A stretch of DNA of 64,000 nucleotides from a bacterium (GTDB taxonomy: Bacteria > Elusimicrobiota > Elusimicrobia > Elusimicrobiales > UBA9959). Position 1 is the stretch's first letter. Every line of letters begins with the position of its first letter. The notes below the pieces were generated by a model, which ran no database searches, had not been told where the DNA came from, and saw only the letters and a program-made list of their open reading frames with translations. Shown piece after piece: positions 26,290 through 34,934 of this stretch. A program made the translations under genes and the position numbers. The DNA lies in assembly GCA_021786295.1 (NCBI GenBank), contig JAJYNO010000030.1:82348-146347 (forward strand), written 5' to 3'.

Positions 26290-27708
26290 TTAGCTCCTTA
26301 GTTCCGCTTTTTCCGCCTTCGCGGGGATGAATTTTGAAAGCGCGGCGTACAGCGCGCCCATGTCCCGCACCACCTCTAGGCGGAGGCCCTTGAAGCGCCC
26401 CTCGTCCTTCTTCGGCGGCCTCGGGACGAAAGCCGTTTTGAAGCCGAGCCTTTCGGCCTCGGCCAGGCGCCGGTCCAGGAAGCCCGGGCTCGACGCCTGC
26501 GCCAGGATGCCCACCTCTCCCATGAACACGCAGTCGGGCGGCAGCGGGATGTCCTTGGCGGAACTGATCAGCGCGGCGCAGAAGGCCAGGTCCAGCGCCG
26601 GGTCCTTCAGCCTGATGCCTCCCGCGAGCGAGGCGAAAACGTCCATCTCGTCGAAGCGCAGCCCGACGTTCTTCTCGAGCGCGGCTATCAGCATCTGCGC
26701 CCGGTTGAGGTCCAGGCCGGTCACGGTGCGCCGCGGGTAAGGCAGGTAGGACTTGCTGGCCAGCGCCTGGATCTCGGCCAGCATGGGCCGGGCGCCCTCG
26801 AAGGCCACGGCGAAGGCGCGGCCCGCCAGCGCGCGGTCGCGGTCGCTCTCGGCCAGCAGCAGCCCGGCGTCGTCCACCGAGCGCAGCCCCTTGGAGGTCA
26901 TCTCGAAGATGCCGGTCTCGTCCACCGGGCCGAAGCGGTTCTTGTGCGGGCGCAGCACGCGGAAGGCGTTGTTCTTCTCCGCGTCGAAATAGAGGACGGT
27001 GTCGACGATGTGCTCGAGCACCTTGGGACCGGCGAGCGACCCTTCCTTGGTGACGTGCCCCAGCAGGAACAGCGGGGCGCCCGCGGCCTTGGAGACCTTG
27101 AGCAGCTCGGAGGCGCACTCGCGGATCTGGCCGACGGAGCCGGGCGAGCCGACGAACTCGGGGTGGTAGACGGTCTGGATGGAGTCTATTACGAGGAAGG
27201 CCGGCTTTATCTTGCGGAACTCCTCGACGATGCGGGCGAGGTTGGTCTCGGCCATCAGGTAGACGTTGTCGGGCCGGGCGCCGAGGCGCTCCGCGCGGGA
27301 GCCCACCTGCGAGAGCGACTCCTCGCCGGAAACGTAGAGCACCTTGCCGGCCCGGTAGGCGCCGGCAGCGAGCGCGGCGCAGCTCTCCAGCGTCAGCGTG
27401 CTCTTGCCTATGCCGGGCGGGCCGGCGAGCAGCACCACCTGCCCTTTCACCAGGCCGCCGCCGAGCGCGCGGTCCAGCTCGGCTATGCCGGTGGCGGCGT
27501 GCTCGGCCTTCATGGCCCTGGCCTCGGACAGCTTTACGGGCGGCTCGGAAAAATCGGTGAGGCCGCGGCTCCTGGCGGCGGCCTTGGTCATGACCTCCTC
27601 GGCCTCCTCCGCCAGCGTGTTCCAGCCGCCGCAGGACGCGCACTTGCCGGCCCACTTGGGGTAGGCCTGGCCGCACTGCTGACAGCGGTAGACGGTCCTG
27701 AGCTTCAT
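26290..27708 (-). CDS. radA: DNA repair protein RadA
   Basis: A 472-residue RecA-like branch-migration helicase. The N-terminal zinc finger (CQQCGQAYPKWAGKCASCGGW), Walker A GPPGIGKST (about 97), the RadA-specific KNRFG motif in HKNRFGPVDETGIFEM (about 252) and the C-terminal Lon-like domain (AFVPRPPKKDEGRFKGLRLE) are all visible. The ATG follows the mlaD-like stop by one base, so translation is likely coupled. Confidence 0.96.
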   Translation of the reverse strand: MKLRTVYRCQQCGQAYPKWAGKCASCGGWNTLAEEAEEVMTKAAARSRGLTDFSEPPVKLSEARAMKAEHAATGIAELDRALGGGLVKGQVVLLAGPPGIGKSTLTLESCAALAAGAYRAGKVLYVSGEESLSQVGSRAERLGARPDNVYLMAETNLARIVEEFRKIKPAFLVIDSIQTVYHPEFVGSPGSVGQIRECASELLKVSKAAGAPLFLLGHVTKEGSLAGPKVLEHIVDTVLYFDAEKNNAFRVLRPHKNRFGPVDETGIFEMTSKGLRSVDDAGLLLAESDRDRALAGRAFAVAFEGARPMLAEIQALASKSYLPYPRRTVTGLDLNRAQMLIAALEKNVGLRFDEMDVFASLAGGIRLKDPALDLAFCAALISSAKDIPLPPDCVFMGEVGILAQASSPGFLDRRLAEAERLGFKTAFVPRPPKKDEGRFKGLRLEVVRDMGALYAALSKFIPAKAEKAELRS

Positions 27709-27709
27709 G

Positions 27710-29002
27710 CTAGTTGGAGGAACTCCTCCCCTTGACGCCGGCCGAGCCGAAACTGATCAGGCCGAACAGGTAGGAGATGTCCTTGTCCTCGAAGGCCACG
27801 CGTGCGGTATAGTCGACCATCTTGGTCTCGGTGATGTCGTTGAGACGCATCCCGACCGAGGCGTACTTGTTGAACCAGTAATAGGCGCCGGCGTCGAAGC
27901 GCGGGCTGTTGAAACGGCGGCCCTTTATATAGCGGTTCCGGTTCAAATCGGAGCCCTCCGCCAGCAGTTCGATGCGGTCCCAGGAAGAATTGTAGAACGG
28001 GCGCCAGCGCAGGCCGCCGCCGCCGCTGCCCCGCAGGATGCCGGCGTAGAGGTCGAAAGCCCCGACGTCCCAGCCGAGCAGCGCGTCCACGCTGTTATTG
28101 ACCTCGTAGTCCGTGCCGCCTATCTTATTGTTGGTGTTTATGATATTGTCGGCCCCGAGATAGTAGTAGCGGTTCTCGCGAGGATAGATGCGCAGGCCGA
28201 AATTGTTCTTGGACGCGCCGGAAAGCGGCTCGTAGTTGTAATCCCAGTTCCAGTACGTGCGGAAGCCGTTGATCCGGCCGAGCACGTCCTTGACCGAGGC
28301 GCTGGCGTCCTTGAGGTTGGAGACGGCCGCGTGCACGTCGTCCTTCATCTTGGAGTCGGTCAGCAGCGCGCCGGCCACTCCCTGGCCGCTGTCGAGCTTG
28401 GAGGCTATATCGTCCATCTTGGTGCTGATGGAGTCCAGTTTGGCCATCAGGTTCTCGGCGTGAGGCTGGCCGTTCGATATGATCTCGTTGAGGTTGGCCG
28501 TTATGCCGCGCAGGTTATCCAGGATCTGCTGCAGGCTGTCGGCGGTCCTGCCGTTGGCGCGCATGTCGCTGGCCAGGCCCTGGATGCTGTCGAGGGCCTT
28601 GGCCACGGCCTTCTCCAGGGAGACCGGCTCCTCGCCATGCACGGTATCCCCGGCCTTTATAAGGCCGAGGGCGGGATCCCCCTGGTCTATCTCCAGGAAC
28701 TTGGAGCCTATCACGCTGGTGGAGCCGACGGAGAATTTGGCGCCGCGGTAGATCCTGACGCCGGTCAGGATGTCCAGCTGGACTATCACCTTGTCGCGCT
28801 TGAGATATATCCGGTGTATCTTGCCGACCTCGACCCCGGAGAGCTTGACGGCCGCCTTGTCCGGCAGCCCCGACACGTCGGAGAACTCCGCTTTGACCGG
28901 GTAGTAGCTCTTGAACGAATAGTCGCCAAGCATGAAGAGCGCCACGCCGATGAGTATGGCGCCGGTCAGCACGAACACCCCGACCTTCATTTCACTGCTC
29001 AT
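27710..29002 (-). CDS. mlaD: MlaD/MCE-domain protein with a C-terminal beta-barrel-like extension
   Basis: The 430-residue protein has one N-terminal helix (VGVFVLTGAILIGVALFML) and a single MCE domain (residues about 38-115: FSDVSGLPDKAAVKLSGVEVG, VIGSKFLEI). A helical segment (about 125-235) follows. The last 190 residues are aromatic-rich alternating strands (NNFGLRIYPRENRYYYLG, AYYWFNKYASVGMRLND) as in outer-membrane barrels. E. coli MlaD (183 residues) lacks this part. The anchor and MCE ring suit the substrate-binding component of the lipid transporter with MlaE and MlaF encoded just upstream; the extension may reach the outer membrane. AAGGA precedes the ATG. Confidence 0.85.
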   Translation of the reverse strand: MSSEMKVGVFVLTGAILIGVALFMLGDYSFKSYYPVKAEFSDVSGLPDKAAVKLSGVEVGKIHRIYLKRDKVIVQLDILTGVRIYRGAKFSVGSTSVIGSKFLEIDQGDPALGLIKAGDTVHGEEPVSLEKAVAKALDSIQGLASDMRANGRTADSLQQILDNLRGITANLNEIISNGQPHAENLMAKLDSISTKMDDIASKLDSGQGVAGALLTDSKMKDDVHAAVSNLKDASASVKDVLGRINGFRTYWNWDYNYEPLSGASKNNFGLRIYPRENRYYYLGADNIINTNNKIGGTDYEVNNSVDALLGWDVGAFDLYAGILRGSGGGGLRWRPFYNSSWDRIELLAEGSDLNRNRYIKGRRFNSPRFDAGAYYWFNKYASVGMRLNDITETKMVDYTARVAFEDKDISYLFGLISFGSAGVKGRSSSN

Positions 29003-29028
29003 GAAATCCTTTTTCGCGGCCGCACCTG

Positions 29029-29051
29029 TTGATATCTATATTCGATATCAA
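29029..29051. promoter_or_regulatory. inverted repeat upstream of the mlaD-like gene
   Basis: TTGATATC (29029-29036) and GATATCAA (29044-29051) form a perfect 8-bp inverted repeat around seven bases. A TATAAT read on the minus strand (29052-29057) borders it, so it looks like an operator at an internal promoter. The local AT-rich island (29029-29065) stands out against GC-rich surroundings. Confidence 0.5.
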
Positions 29052-29103
29052 TTATATAAAAGTTAAAGGCCGGTTTGGCGCAAAAGGCGCCCGGAAGGGC
29101 GGC

Positions 29104-29859
29104 TCAGATATGCCGGCGTCCGTCGCGCGAGAGGTGGGAGATCTCCATGAACTCCCGCACGGCCTTGTTCTCGGAATTGCGGAACGCGGCCGGCTCCGAG
29201 ACCTCGACGAACTCGCCGCCGTAGAGCATGGCCACGCGGCTGGAGATGTCCAGCGCGAGCTTCATGTCGTGCGTGACCACTACCGATGTCACGCCCAGCT
29301 TGGCGCGCATGTCGGTTATCAGGTCCTTGACCATGCCGGTGGTCACGGGGTCGAGGCCCGTGGTCGGCTCGTCGTAGAGGATGTACTTCGGCTCGGCCGC
29401 TATCGAGCGCGCGAGCGACACGCGCTTCTTCATGCCGACGGAGAGTTCGGCGGGCTTCAGGCGCTCCACGTCCCTGAGCCCGACGAGGGCCAGCTTCTCC
29501 CTCACGATGCGCGGGTACTCGCTCTTCGGAATGTCGGTAAGGTACCTGAGGCCGAAGGAGACGTTCTCGAAGACCGAGAGGGAGTCGAACAGCGCGCCCT
29601 CCTGGAACAGGTAGCCGAAGCTGCGGCGCACGCGGGCCAGCGTGAACTCGCTCTTAGTGGAGGCGATGTCCTGGCCGTCCACGACGATGCTGCCGCTGTC
29701 CGGGGTCAGGAGGCGGATGACGCACTTGATGAACGTGCTCTTGCCTATGCCGGACGGGCCTATGACGCTGAAGAGCTCGCCCTCCTTTATGTCCACGGAG
29801 ATGTCCTTGAGGACCGCCTTCTCCCCGAACGCCTTATTAAGCTTCCTTATCTCAATCAT
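29104..29859 (-). CDS. mlaF: MlaF-like ABC transporter ATPase
   Basis: The 251-residue ATPase has Walker A (GPSGIGKST, about residue 36), the Q-loop segment YLFQEGALFDSLSVFENVSFGLR typical of MlaF/MKL-type proteins, signature LSVGMKKRVSLARS and Walker B ILYDEPTTGLDP. It would energise phospholipid transport with the adjacent MlaE-like permease and MlaD-like protein. Start at 29859 chosen for its GGGGGAA ribosome site; the upstream in-frame extension is encoded by the repeat element in the gap and is unlikely to be translated. Confidence 0.93.
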   Translation of the reverse strand: MIEIRKLNKAFGEKAVLKDISVDIKEGELFSVIGPSGIGKSTFIKCVIRLLTPDSGSIVVDGQDIASTKSEFTLARVRRSFGYLFQEGALFDSLSVFENVSFGLRYLTDIPKSEYPRIVREKLALVGLRDVERLKPAELSVGMKKRVSLARSIAAEPKYILYDEPTTGLDPVTTGMVKDLITDMRAKLGVTSVVVTHDMKLALDISSRVAMLYGGEFVEVSEPAAFRNSENKAVREFMEISHLSRDGRRHI

Positions 29860-29887
29860 GCTTCCCCCAGGAGCGGGAGCGGGTTGG

Positions 29888-30003
29888 GTCCGGAGGGTCG
29901 TCACGGAAGCCGAGGCTTGCATCGCGACGAGGCCGAGTGACGAGGGGCGACCACGGGGTGGTCGACCCCGTGCCCGACGGAGCCAAGCCGATAACGCTCC
30001 GTT
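29888..30003 (-). repeat. dispersed intra-operon element, copy A
   Basis: The 150-base gap between mlaE and mlaF holds a sequence whose blocks AACGGAGCGTTAT and GCGATGCAAGC (minus strand) recur in the guaA-guaB gap (copy B). Between them is a perfect hairpin, CACGGGG/CCCCGTG with a seven-base loop (29951-29971). No gene is present in it. Confidence 0.55.
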
Positions 30004-30009
30004 CCGCCC

Positions 30010-30798
30010 TCATATCCCCACCGCCACGAGCGCGGCGCTGATGAAGTAGTCCAGGACCATCACCAGCACCATGCTGGTCACCACGGCCTCGGTGGTGGAC
30101 TTGCCCACGCCCTCGGCCCCTCCCTTGGTGGCCATGCCCTTATAGCAGGAGACGGTGGCGATCATGAAGGCGAAGAAATAGGTTTTCAGGAAGCCGTGCA
30201 TGAAATCCGAGATCGTGAGGTAGGTGAGGATGTCCGACTTGTACACCGTCACGGGCACGCCCAGTTTCACCACCGCCACCAGACAGCCGCCCAGCACGCC
30301 GATGAAGTCGGCGAAGACCGTGAGCAGCGGCAGCATGACGATGAAGGCGAGGTAACGCGGCACCAGCAGGTAGCGCGTGGGGTTGGTGCCCAGCGTGTAG
30401 AGGGCGTCTATCTGCTCCGTCACCCTCATCGTGCCGATCTCGGCGGTGACCACCGCGCCGGCGCGGCCCGCCACCACTATGGACGTCAGCACCGGCCCCA
30501 GTTCCTTCAGCATCGAGAACGCGACCATGGTCCCGACGTACATCGGCTCGTTGAAGAGGTTCTTCATCGAGTGGCCCATCTGCAGGGCCAGCACCATGCC
30601 GGTGAAGAAGCTGGTCAGCGCGGTGACCGTAACGGAGTCCACGCCTATCTTGACCGCCTGCTTGACGACCTCCCCGGTCTCCAGCTTCGACCGGAACAGC
30701 CAGAAAACCACGGACTTCAGCATCAGCGCGGCCGACCCCAGCATTTCAGCCAGGTCCATGACCTTGCGCCCGAGCGTTTCCAGACCGAGGCTTCTCAT
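30010..30798 (-). CDS. mlaE: MlaE-like ABC permease
   Basis: The 262-residue permease has five to six hydrophobic segments and the MlaE family core: FFTGMVLALQ, MLKELGPVLTSIVVAGRAGAVVTAEIG region and MRVTEQIDALYTLG, followed by P-R-Y-L. It forms the inner-membrane channel that moves phospholipids with the MlaF ATPase. The ATG overlaps the alr stop (ATGA), so it is translationally coupled to alr. Two products downstream are the ATPase and MCE protein. Confidence 0.94.
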   Translation of the reverse strand: MRSLGLETLGRKVMDLAEMLGSAALMLKSVVFWLFRSKLETGEVVKQAVKIGVDSVTVTALTSFFTGMVLALQMGHSMKNLFNEPMYVGTMVAFSMLKELGPVLTSIVVAGRAGAVVTAEIGTMRVTEQIDALYTLGTNPTRYLLVPRYLAFIVMLPLLTVFADFIGVLGGCLVAVVKLGVPVTVYKSDILTYLTISDFMHGFLKTYFFAFMIATVSCYKGMATKGGAEGVGKSTTEAVVTSMVLVMVLDYFISAALVAVGI

Positions 30799-31892
30799 GG
30801 CGTGTAGACGCGCGGCACGCGCGCCGTTATCAGCGTCACTATCTCGTAGGTTATCGTGCCGGCGATATCGGCCAGCTCGGCCGCGGTTATTTCCTCTCCG
30901 CCCTGGCGCCCCAGCAGCACGGCCTCGGAGCCGACCGAGACGTCCCTAACCGCGGTCACGTCGGCCATAGTCATGTCCATCGTCACGTTGCCGAGCACGC
31001 GGCAGCGCCGGCCGCCTATCAGCACGTCGGCCCTGTTCGAGAAGCGCCTTAGATAGCCGTCCCCGTAGCCGGCCGGCAGCGTGGCCACCGTCATCGGCCG
31101 GTCCGCCCTGAAGGTCTTGTTGTAGCTGATGAAGGCGCCCTCGCGGACGTTCTTGACGAAGACGACGCGCGTCTTGAGCTCCATCGCCGGCTCGAAGCCC
31201 TCGGCCAGGCCGTAGGCGGCTATGCCGCAGCGCACCAGGTCCAGGCGGGCCTCCGGGTAGCCCATCGCCGCGCAGGAATTGGCGGCGTGCAGCAGCAGGC
31301 GGGCGCCGCGCTGCTCCAGCTCGGCCGCGGTCTCGCGGAAGATGGCCAGCTGGCGCCGCGTATACTCTGGATCGGTGTCGGCGCTGGAGAAGTGGGTATA
31401 GAGCCCGGCCGCAGAGACCGCGCCCGAGGCGGAAAGTTCGTCGTAGATCTTCAGCACGGCCGGCTTGCGCGCGCCTATCCGCCCCATGCCGGTCTCGAGC
31501 TTGATATGGCACTCCGCCTTCTTCCCCGCGCGGCGGGAGGCCTCTATCACCTGGCGCGCGGCGTCCAGACTGGCTATCGTCACGATCATGCCCGCGTTAA
31601 TGGCCTCGACGAAGCTCTCGAACGGGTAGAGGCTGCCGAGCACCAGCACCGGGCTCTTTATGCCGGCCTCCCGCAGCGCCAGCCCCTCTTCCACGCAGGA
31701 CACGCCGAAGCCCCAGGCCAGTCCCCCGCTCTCGGCCAGGCGCGCCAGTTCCACCGCGCCATGGCCGTAGGCGTTGGCCTTCACGACGAAAAGCAGCCGC
31801 GCGGGCGCGGCCGCGGCCCTGAGCTTGTTAAGGTTGTTCCTTACGGCGGAGAGCCGTATCTCGGCGCAGGTCGGGCGGAAGGTCCGGGCCAT
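30795..31892 (-). CDS. alr: alanine racemase
   Basis: A 365-residue fold-III PLP enzyme that converts L-alanine to D-alanine for peptidoglycan. PLP lysine is in VVKANAYGHGAVEL (about residue 38). The catalytic tyrosine region is AFISYNKTFRADRPMTVATL (about 255), and PAGYGDGYLRR follows. GAKR-type substrate loop and the CDLVRCGIAAYGL-like strand (LDLVRCGIAAYGL) are normal. AGGGG before the ATG overlaps the end of dnaB, 7 bases away. Confidence 0.96.
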   Translation of the reverse strand: MARTFRPTCAEIRLSAVRNNLNKLRAAAAPARLLFVVKANAYGHGAVELARLAESGGLAWGFGVSCVEEGLALREAGIKSPVLVLGSLYPFESFVEAINAGMIVTIASLDAARQVIEASRRAGKKAECHIKLETGMGRIGARKPAVLKIYDELSASGAVSAAGLYTHFSSADTDPEYTRRQLAIFRETAAELEQRGARLLLHAANSCAAMGYPEARLDLVRCGIAAYGLAEGFEPAMELKTRVVFVKNVREGAFISYNKTFRADRPMTVATLPAGYGDGYLRRFSNRADVLIGGRRCRVLGNVTMDMTMADVTAVRDVSVGSEAVLLGRQGGEEITAAELADIAGTITYEIVTLITARVPRVYTP

Positions 31893-31899
31893 GCCGCCC

Positions 31900-33279
31900 C
31901 TAGAAGACCGCTTCTTCCGCCATCGGTTCTACCGGGGTCACGGCGGGATTGTCGAAGCGGGTATACTCGTGGAAGAATGCCAGCGGCACGTCGCCTACCG
32001 GGCCGTTGCGGTGCTTGGCGACTATCAGCGTGGCCTGGTTCTTTACCGTAGGGTCCTCGCGCTTGTAGTACTCCTCGCGGTGTATCATCGCGACGAAATC
32101 GGCGTCCTGCTCTATCGAGCCGGAGTCGCGCAGGTCGGAAAGCTGCGGCCTGTTGTCGGCGCGCCCCTTGTCCTCGCTGCGGCGGTTGAGCTGCGACAGC
32201 GCGACCAGGGGCAGCTGCAGGCTGCGGGCCAGGTCCTTCAGCAGACGGGAGATCTCGGCCACCTCCTGCTGGCGGCTCTCGGTCCTGCCCGCTCCGCGGA
32301 TCAGCTGCAGGTAGTCTATCACGACCAGTCCGAGCTCCTTGTTCTCGTTCTTGAGCTGCATCATCAGCTTGCGGGTGCGGTTGCGGATATCCAGTATGTT
32401 GAGGCCGGGCGTATCGTCTATGTAGAGCGGCGCCTCGGAGACTACGCCGGTGTAGCGGGTCAGCTGCGGCCAGACCTCGCGCGAAAGCTTGCCGTTGCGC
32501 ACGCCGCTGAGGTTGGCGCGGGCGGCGGAGCAGATCAGGCGCTGCATGATGGAGGTGGCGTCCATCTCCATCGAGAAGATCGCGGTCGGGATCTTCTTTT
32601 CGACGCAGGCGTTGTAGGCGATGTTCAGCGCCAGCGCGGTCTTGCCCATCGAAGGGCGGGCCGCGATGATGATCAGGTCGGATTTCTGGAAGCCGCCGGT
32701 CATGTCGTCCAGCCTGGTGAAGCCCGTCGGGACTCCGGTGACCGGAGAATGCTGCGAGAAGACCTTCTCCATGCGGCCGAGCGTCTGGGCCGCCAGCGTG
32801 GAGGCCGAAGCGAAGCCGTGGTCGGTGTTCTTCTGGGCCACGGAGAGGATCTGCTCCTCGGCGAAGTCCATGATCTTGTCCACGCTCTCGGCGCCCTCCT
32901 GCGTCTTCTCGACGATGGAGGTGGAGACGCGGATCAGCTCGCGCATCAGGGCGCGCTCCCGGACGATGTTGGCGTAGGCCTGCGTGTGGGCGGCGGTGGA
33001 GACCTTCTCCATCAGGTCCGCCAGGTACTTCTGCCCCCCCAGTTCGTCCAGGCGGCCGGTCTTCCGCAGTTCCTCGGAAAGTGTCACCACGTCCACCGGC
33101 ATGCCGCGCTGGCGCATGTCCAGGACGGCCTCGTAGATCCTGCGGTGGATATCGCTGTAGAAATGCTTGGGCTGCAGGACCTCGGTTATGCCGTCTATGA
33201 CCTCTTTGTCTATCAGCATGGCCCCGAGCACGGCCATTTCCGCCTCGTTGGAATGCGGAGGAACCTTGTTATAGGTCAT
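31900..33279 (-). CDS. dnaB: replicative DNA helicase DnaB
   Basis: A 459-residue helicase that unwinds the replication fork. The N-terminal domain begins PPHSNEAEMAVLGAMLID, and the RecA-like motor has Walker A ARPSMGKTALALN (about 210), the H1a/H2 segments (SMEMDATSIMQRL, LGLVVIDYLQLI) and the arginine-finger region SRLLKDLARSLQLPLVALSQ with SDLRDSGSIEQDAD. It follows rplI, as in many bacteria. The start has no clear ribosome site other than AGGG repeats. Confidence 0.97.
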   Translation of the reverse strand: MTYNKVPPHSNEAEMAVLGAMLIDKEVIDGITEVLQPKHFYSDIHRRIYEAVLDMRQRGMPVDVVTLSEELRKTGRLDELGGQKYLADLMEKVSTAAHTQAYANIVRERALMRELIRVSTSIVEKTQEGAESVDKIMDFAEEQILSVAQKNTDHGFASASTLAAQTLGRMEKVFSQHSPVTGVPTGFTRLDDMTGGFQKSDLIIIAARPSMGKTALALNIAYNACVEKKIPTAIFSMEMDATSIMQRLICSAARANLSGVRNGKLSREVWPQLTRYTGVVSEAPLYIDDTPGLNILDIRNRTRKLMMQLKNENKELGLVVIDYLQLIRGAGRTESRQQEVAEISRLLKDLARSLQLPLVALSQLNRRSEDKGRADNRPQLSDLRDSGSIEQDADFVAMIHREEYYKREDPTVKNQATLIVAKHRNGPVGDVPLAFFHEYTRFDNPAVTPVEPMAEEAVF

Positions 33280-33335
33280 AACCCTAACCCTGCCTTGAGA
33301 TTAAGATGGGGGCGCGGCGCCGCCTGCGCCGGAAA

Positions 33336-33384
33336 ACGGCCCGCCGGACCCGCGCGGATGAGGAAGCGCTGCGGCCCGGCGGGC
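33336..33384 (-). terminator. terminator-like hairpin between rplI and dnaB
   Basis: GCCCGCCGG (33339-33347) pairs with CCGGCGGGC (33376-33384) around a 28-base loop, followed on the minus strand by CGTTTT. It may attenuate transcription from the ribosomal genes into dnaB. The rest of the 111-base gap shows nothing else. Confidence 0.45.
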
Positions 33385-33390
33385 GGTCGG

Positions 33391-33840
33391 TTACTTGCTC
33401 TGGGCCGAAATGGCCACTTTCACCTTGGCGGCGATGTGCGGCTTGAGAGCTATCTCGACCTCGAACGTCCCGACGGCCTTCAGCGAGGCCGGGAGCCGTA
33501 TCATGTCCTTGTGTATCTCTATGTCGGCGGCGGCCAGGTTCTTGATTATGTCGCTCTTGGCCACGGAGCCGTACATCACGCCCTCCTCCGAGACCGGGCG
33601 GGAGAACGAAAGCGTGATGGCGTCCAGACGCTTGGCCAGTTCGACCAGCGCGGCGTCCTCGGAAGCCACGCGCTTGGCGCGCTTCTCCGCGGAGTTCTTC
33701 CAGGCGCGAAGCGCGCCGTCCGTGGCCTGCTCGGCCAGGCCGCGCGGCATCAGGAAGTTGCGGGCGTAGCCGTCCTTGACGGTCTTGACCTCGCCGGAGC
33801 GGCCCAGTTTGTAGATGTCTTTCTTGAGTATTACTTTCAT
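33391..33840 (-). CDS. rplI: 50S ribosomal protein L9
   Basis: 149 residues, normal length. The N-terminal globular domain MKVILKKDIYKLGRSGEVKTVKDGYARNFL with the invariant GYARNFLMPRGLA segment is followed by the long connecting helix and C-terminal RNA-binding domain. GGAG precedes the ATG. Member of the rpsF-ssb-rpsR-rplI operon. Confidence 0.97.
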   Translation of the reverse strand: MKVILKKDIYKLGRSGEVKTVKDGYARNFLMPRGLAEQATDGALRAWKNSAEKRAKRVASEDAALVELAKRLDAITLSFSRPVSEEGVMYGSVAKSDIIKNLAAADIEIHKDMIRLPASLKAVGTFEVEIALKPHIAAKVKVAISAQSK

Positions 33841-33852
33841 GGTATCGCTCCG

Positions 33853-34146
33853 TCAGCCGTTATAGGGCAGCACAGAAAGGTTGCGGTTGATCTTCACCGC
33901 GCGCATGATCTGGCGCTGGTGCCTGGCGCACGCGCCGGTGATGCGGCGGGAAAGGATCTTGCCGGTGTCGGTGCAGAAGCTCTTGACTATCTGTACCTGC
34001 TTGTAGTCCACGTGGTCGATCTTTTCGGCGCAGAGCCTGCAGACCTTCCGGCGCGGCGCGAACCTGCGCGGCCGGCGGGGCGCCATCTGCGGGCGCTGGG
34101 GCTGCGCGGCTTCCGCCGGCTTGGGGGTGTTCTCTTTGTTCTCCAT
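33853..34146 (-). CDS. rpsR: 30S ribosomal protein S18
   Basis: 97 residues with a Pro/Gln-rich N-terminal extension of about 30 residues before the conserved body. Cysteines in VCRLCAEKIDHVDYK, SFCTDTGKIL and TGACARHQR form the zinc-binding variant of S18. The usual LSRRITG-x-x-A-R-HQR signature is intact. AGGAG precedes the ATG. It lies between ssb and rplI as usual. Confidence 0.97.
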   Translation of the reverse strand: MENKENTPKPAEAAQPQRPQMAPRRPRRFAPRRKVCRLCAEKIDHVDYKQVQIVKSFCTDTGKILSRRITGACARHQRQIMRAVKINRNLSVLPYNG

Positions 34147-34176
34147 AAGTATTCGCTCCTGCTAGACGTTAAACTC

Positions 34177-34611
34177 TCAGAAAGGCACTTCCTCTATTCC
34201 CGAGGAATCGCCCTTCGGCTCGGCCTCAGCCTCTTCCCTGGCCGGGCGGGCCGCGCCTTCCGCGCTGTCGAAGGACATCAGCTGCACGCGGTTGGCGGTG
34301 ACCTTCATCTCCTTGCGCTTCTGGCCGGCCTTGTCGGTGTACTCGGACATCGTCAGGCGGCCCTCCACCAGCACCGGCGAGCCCTTGCGCATCTTTTCCT
34401 TGCAGCGCTCTGCCGCCTGGCCCCACACGGTGACGGACACGAAAATGGTGTCGTCCTTCCATTCCCCGGAGGATTTGTCCTGCACGCGGCGGTTGACAGC
34501 CAGGCCCAGCGTGGCGACCGCCATCTGGGACTGGGTGTAGCGCACCTCGGGATCGCGGGTCAGGCGACCCGCCAGCATCACCGAGTTTATCTCCGGGATC
34601 CTTAATTCCAT
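34177..34611 (-). CDS. ssb: single-stranded DNA-binding protein
   Basis: A 144-residue OB-fold protein (INSVMLAGRLTRDPEVRYT, then VSVTVWGQAAERCKEKMRKG) with a low-complexity linker and the C-terminal interaction tail EEVPF, a variant of the canonical DDDIPF. It binds ssDNA and recruits partners at the fork. It follows rpsF by 8 bases and has no independent ribosome site, so translation is probably coupled. Confidence 0.95.
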   Translation of the reverse strand: MELRIPEINSVMLAGRLTRDPEVRYTQSQMAVATLGLAVNRRVQDKSSGEWKDDTIFVSVTVWGQAAERCKEKMRKGSPVLVEGRLTMSEYTDKAGQKRKEMKVTANRVQLMSFDSAEGAARPAREEAEAEPKGDSSGIEEVPF

Positions 34612-34619
34612 GGGTCCGT

Positions 34620-34925
34620 TCAGGCCTTCTTGACCGGTTCGGCCGCGGCCTTCATCAGCATGGCGCGCAGCACGGTCTCCTGCAGTTTCAGGTTGTGCAG
34701 CAGGGGCCTCACGCTCTCCGGCAGGGCCTTGACCTTCATGTAGACGTAATAGCCGTCGCGGTTCTTGCCGACTGAGTGGGAGAACTTCTTCCTGCCGATC
34801 CTGTCCTCGGCCAGCACCTCGCCCTTCTCGTCGGTGAGGGTCTTCTTGGCCTTCTCCACGGCCTCGCCGATCTCCGTGTCGGTGAGCTGCGGATTGATTA
34901 TCAGCATTAACTCATAGGTATTCAT
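34620..34925 (-). CDS. rpsF: 30S ribosomal protein S6
   Basis: 101 residues with the S6 ferredoxin-like fold: NTYELMLIINPQLTD at the start, the DRIGRKKFSH-x-VGK strand and GYYVYMKVKALPESV. First gene of a long co-directional run. The ATG is nine bases after a TACTAT box, so the mRNA leader is at most two or three bases and no ribosome site can be present. Confidence 0.96.
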   Translation of the reverse strand: MNTYELMLIINPQLTDTEIGEAVEKAKKTLTDEKGEVLAEDRIGRKKFSHSVGKNRDGYYVYMKVKALPESVRPLLHNLKLQETVLRAMLMKAAAEPVKKA

Positions 34926-34934
34926 AGTAGGTTA

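Noticed and set aside
29860..29922. N-terminal extension of the mlaF-like ATPase
   Set aside because: The extension is encoded by the repeat element and precedes a good ribosome site and the normal family start at 29859.
33262..33292. Telomere-like AGGGTTAGGGTT just before the dnaB start codon
   Set aside because: Only two units, inside a chromosomal operon; most likely chance sequence serving as a weak ribosome site.
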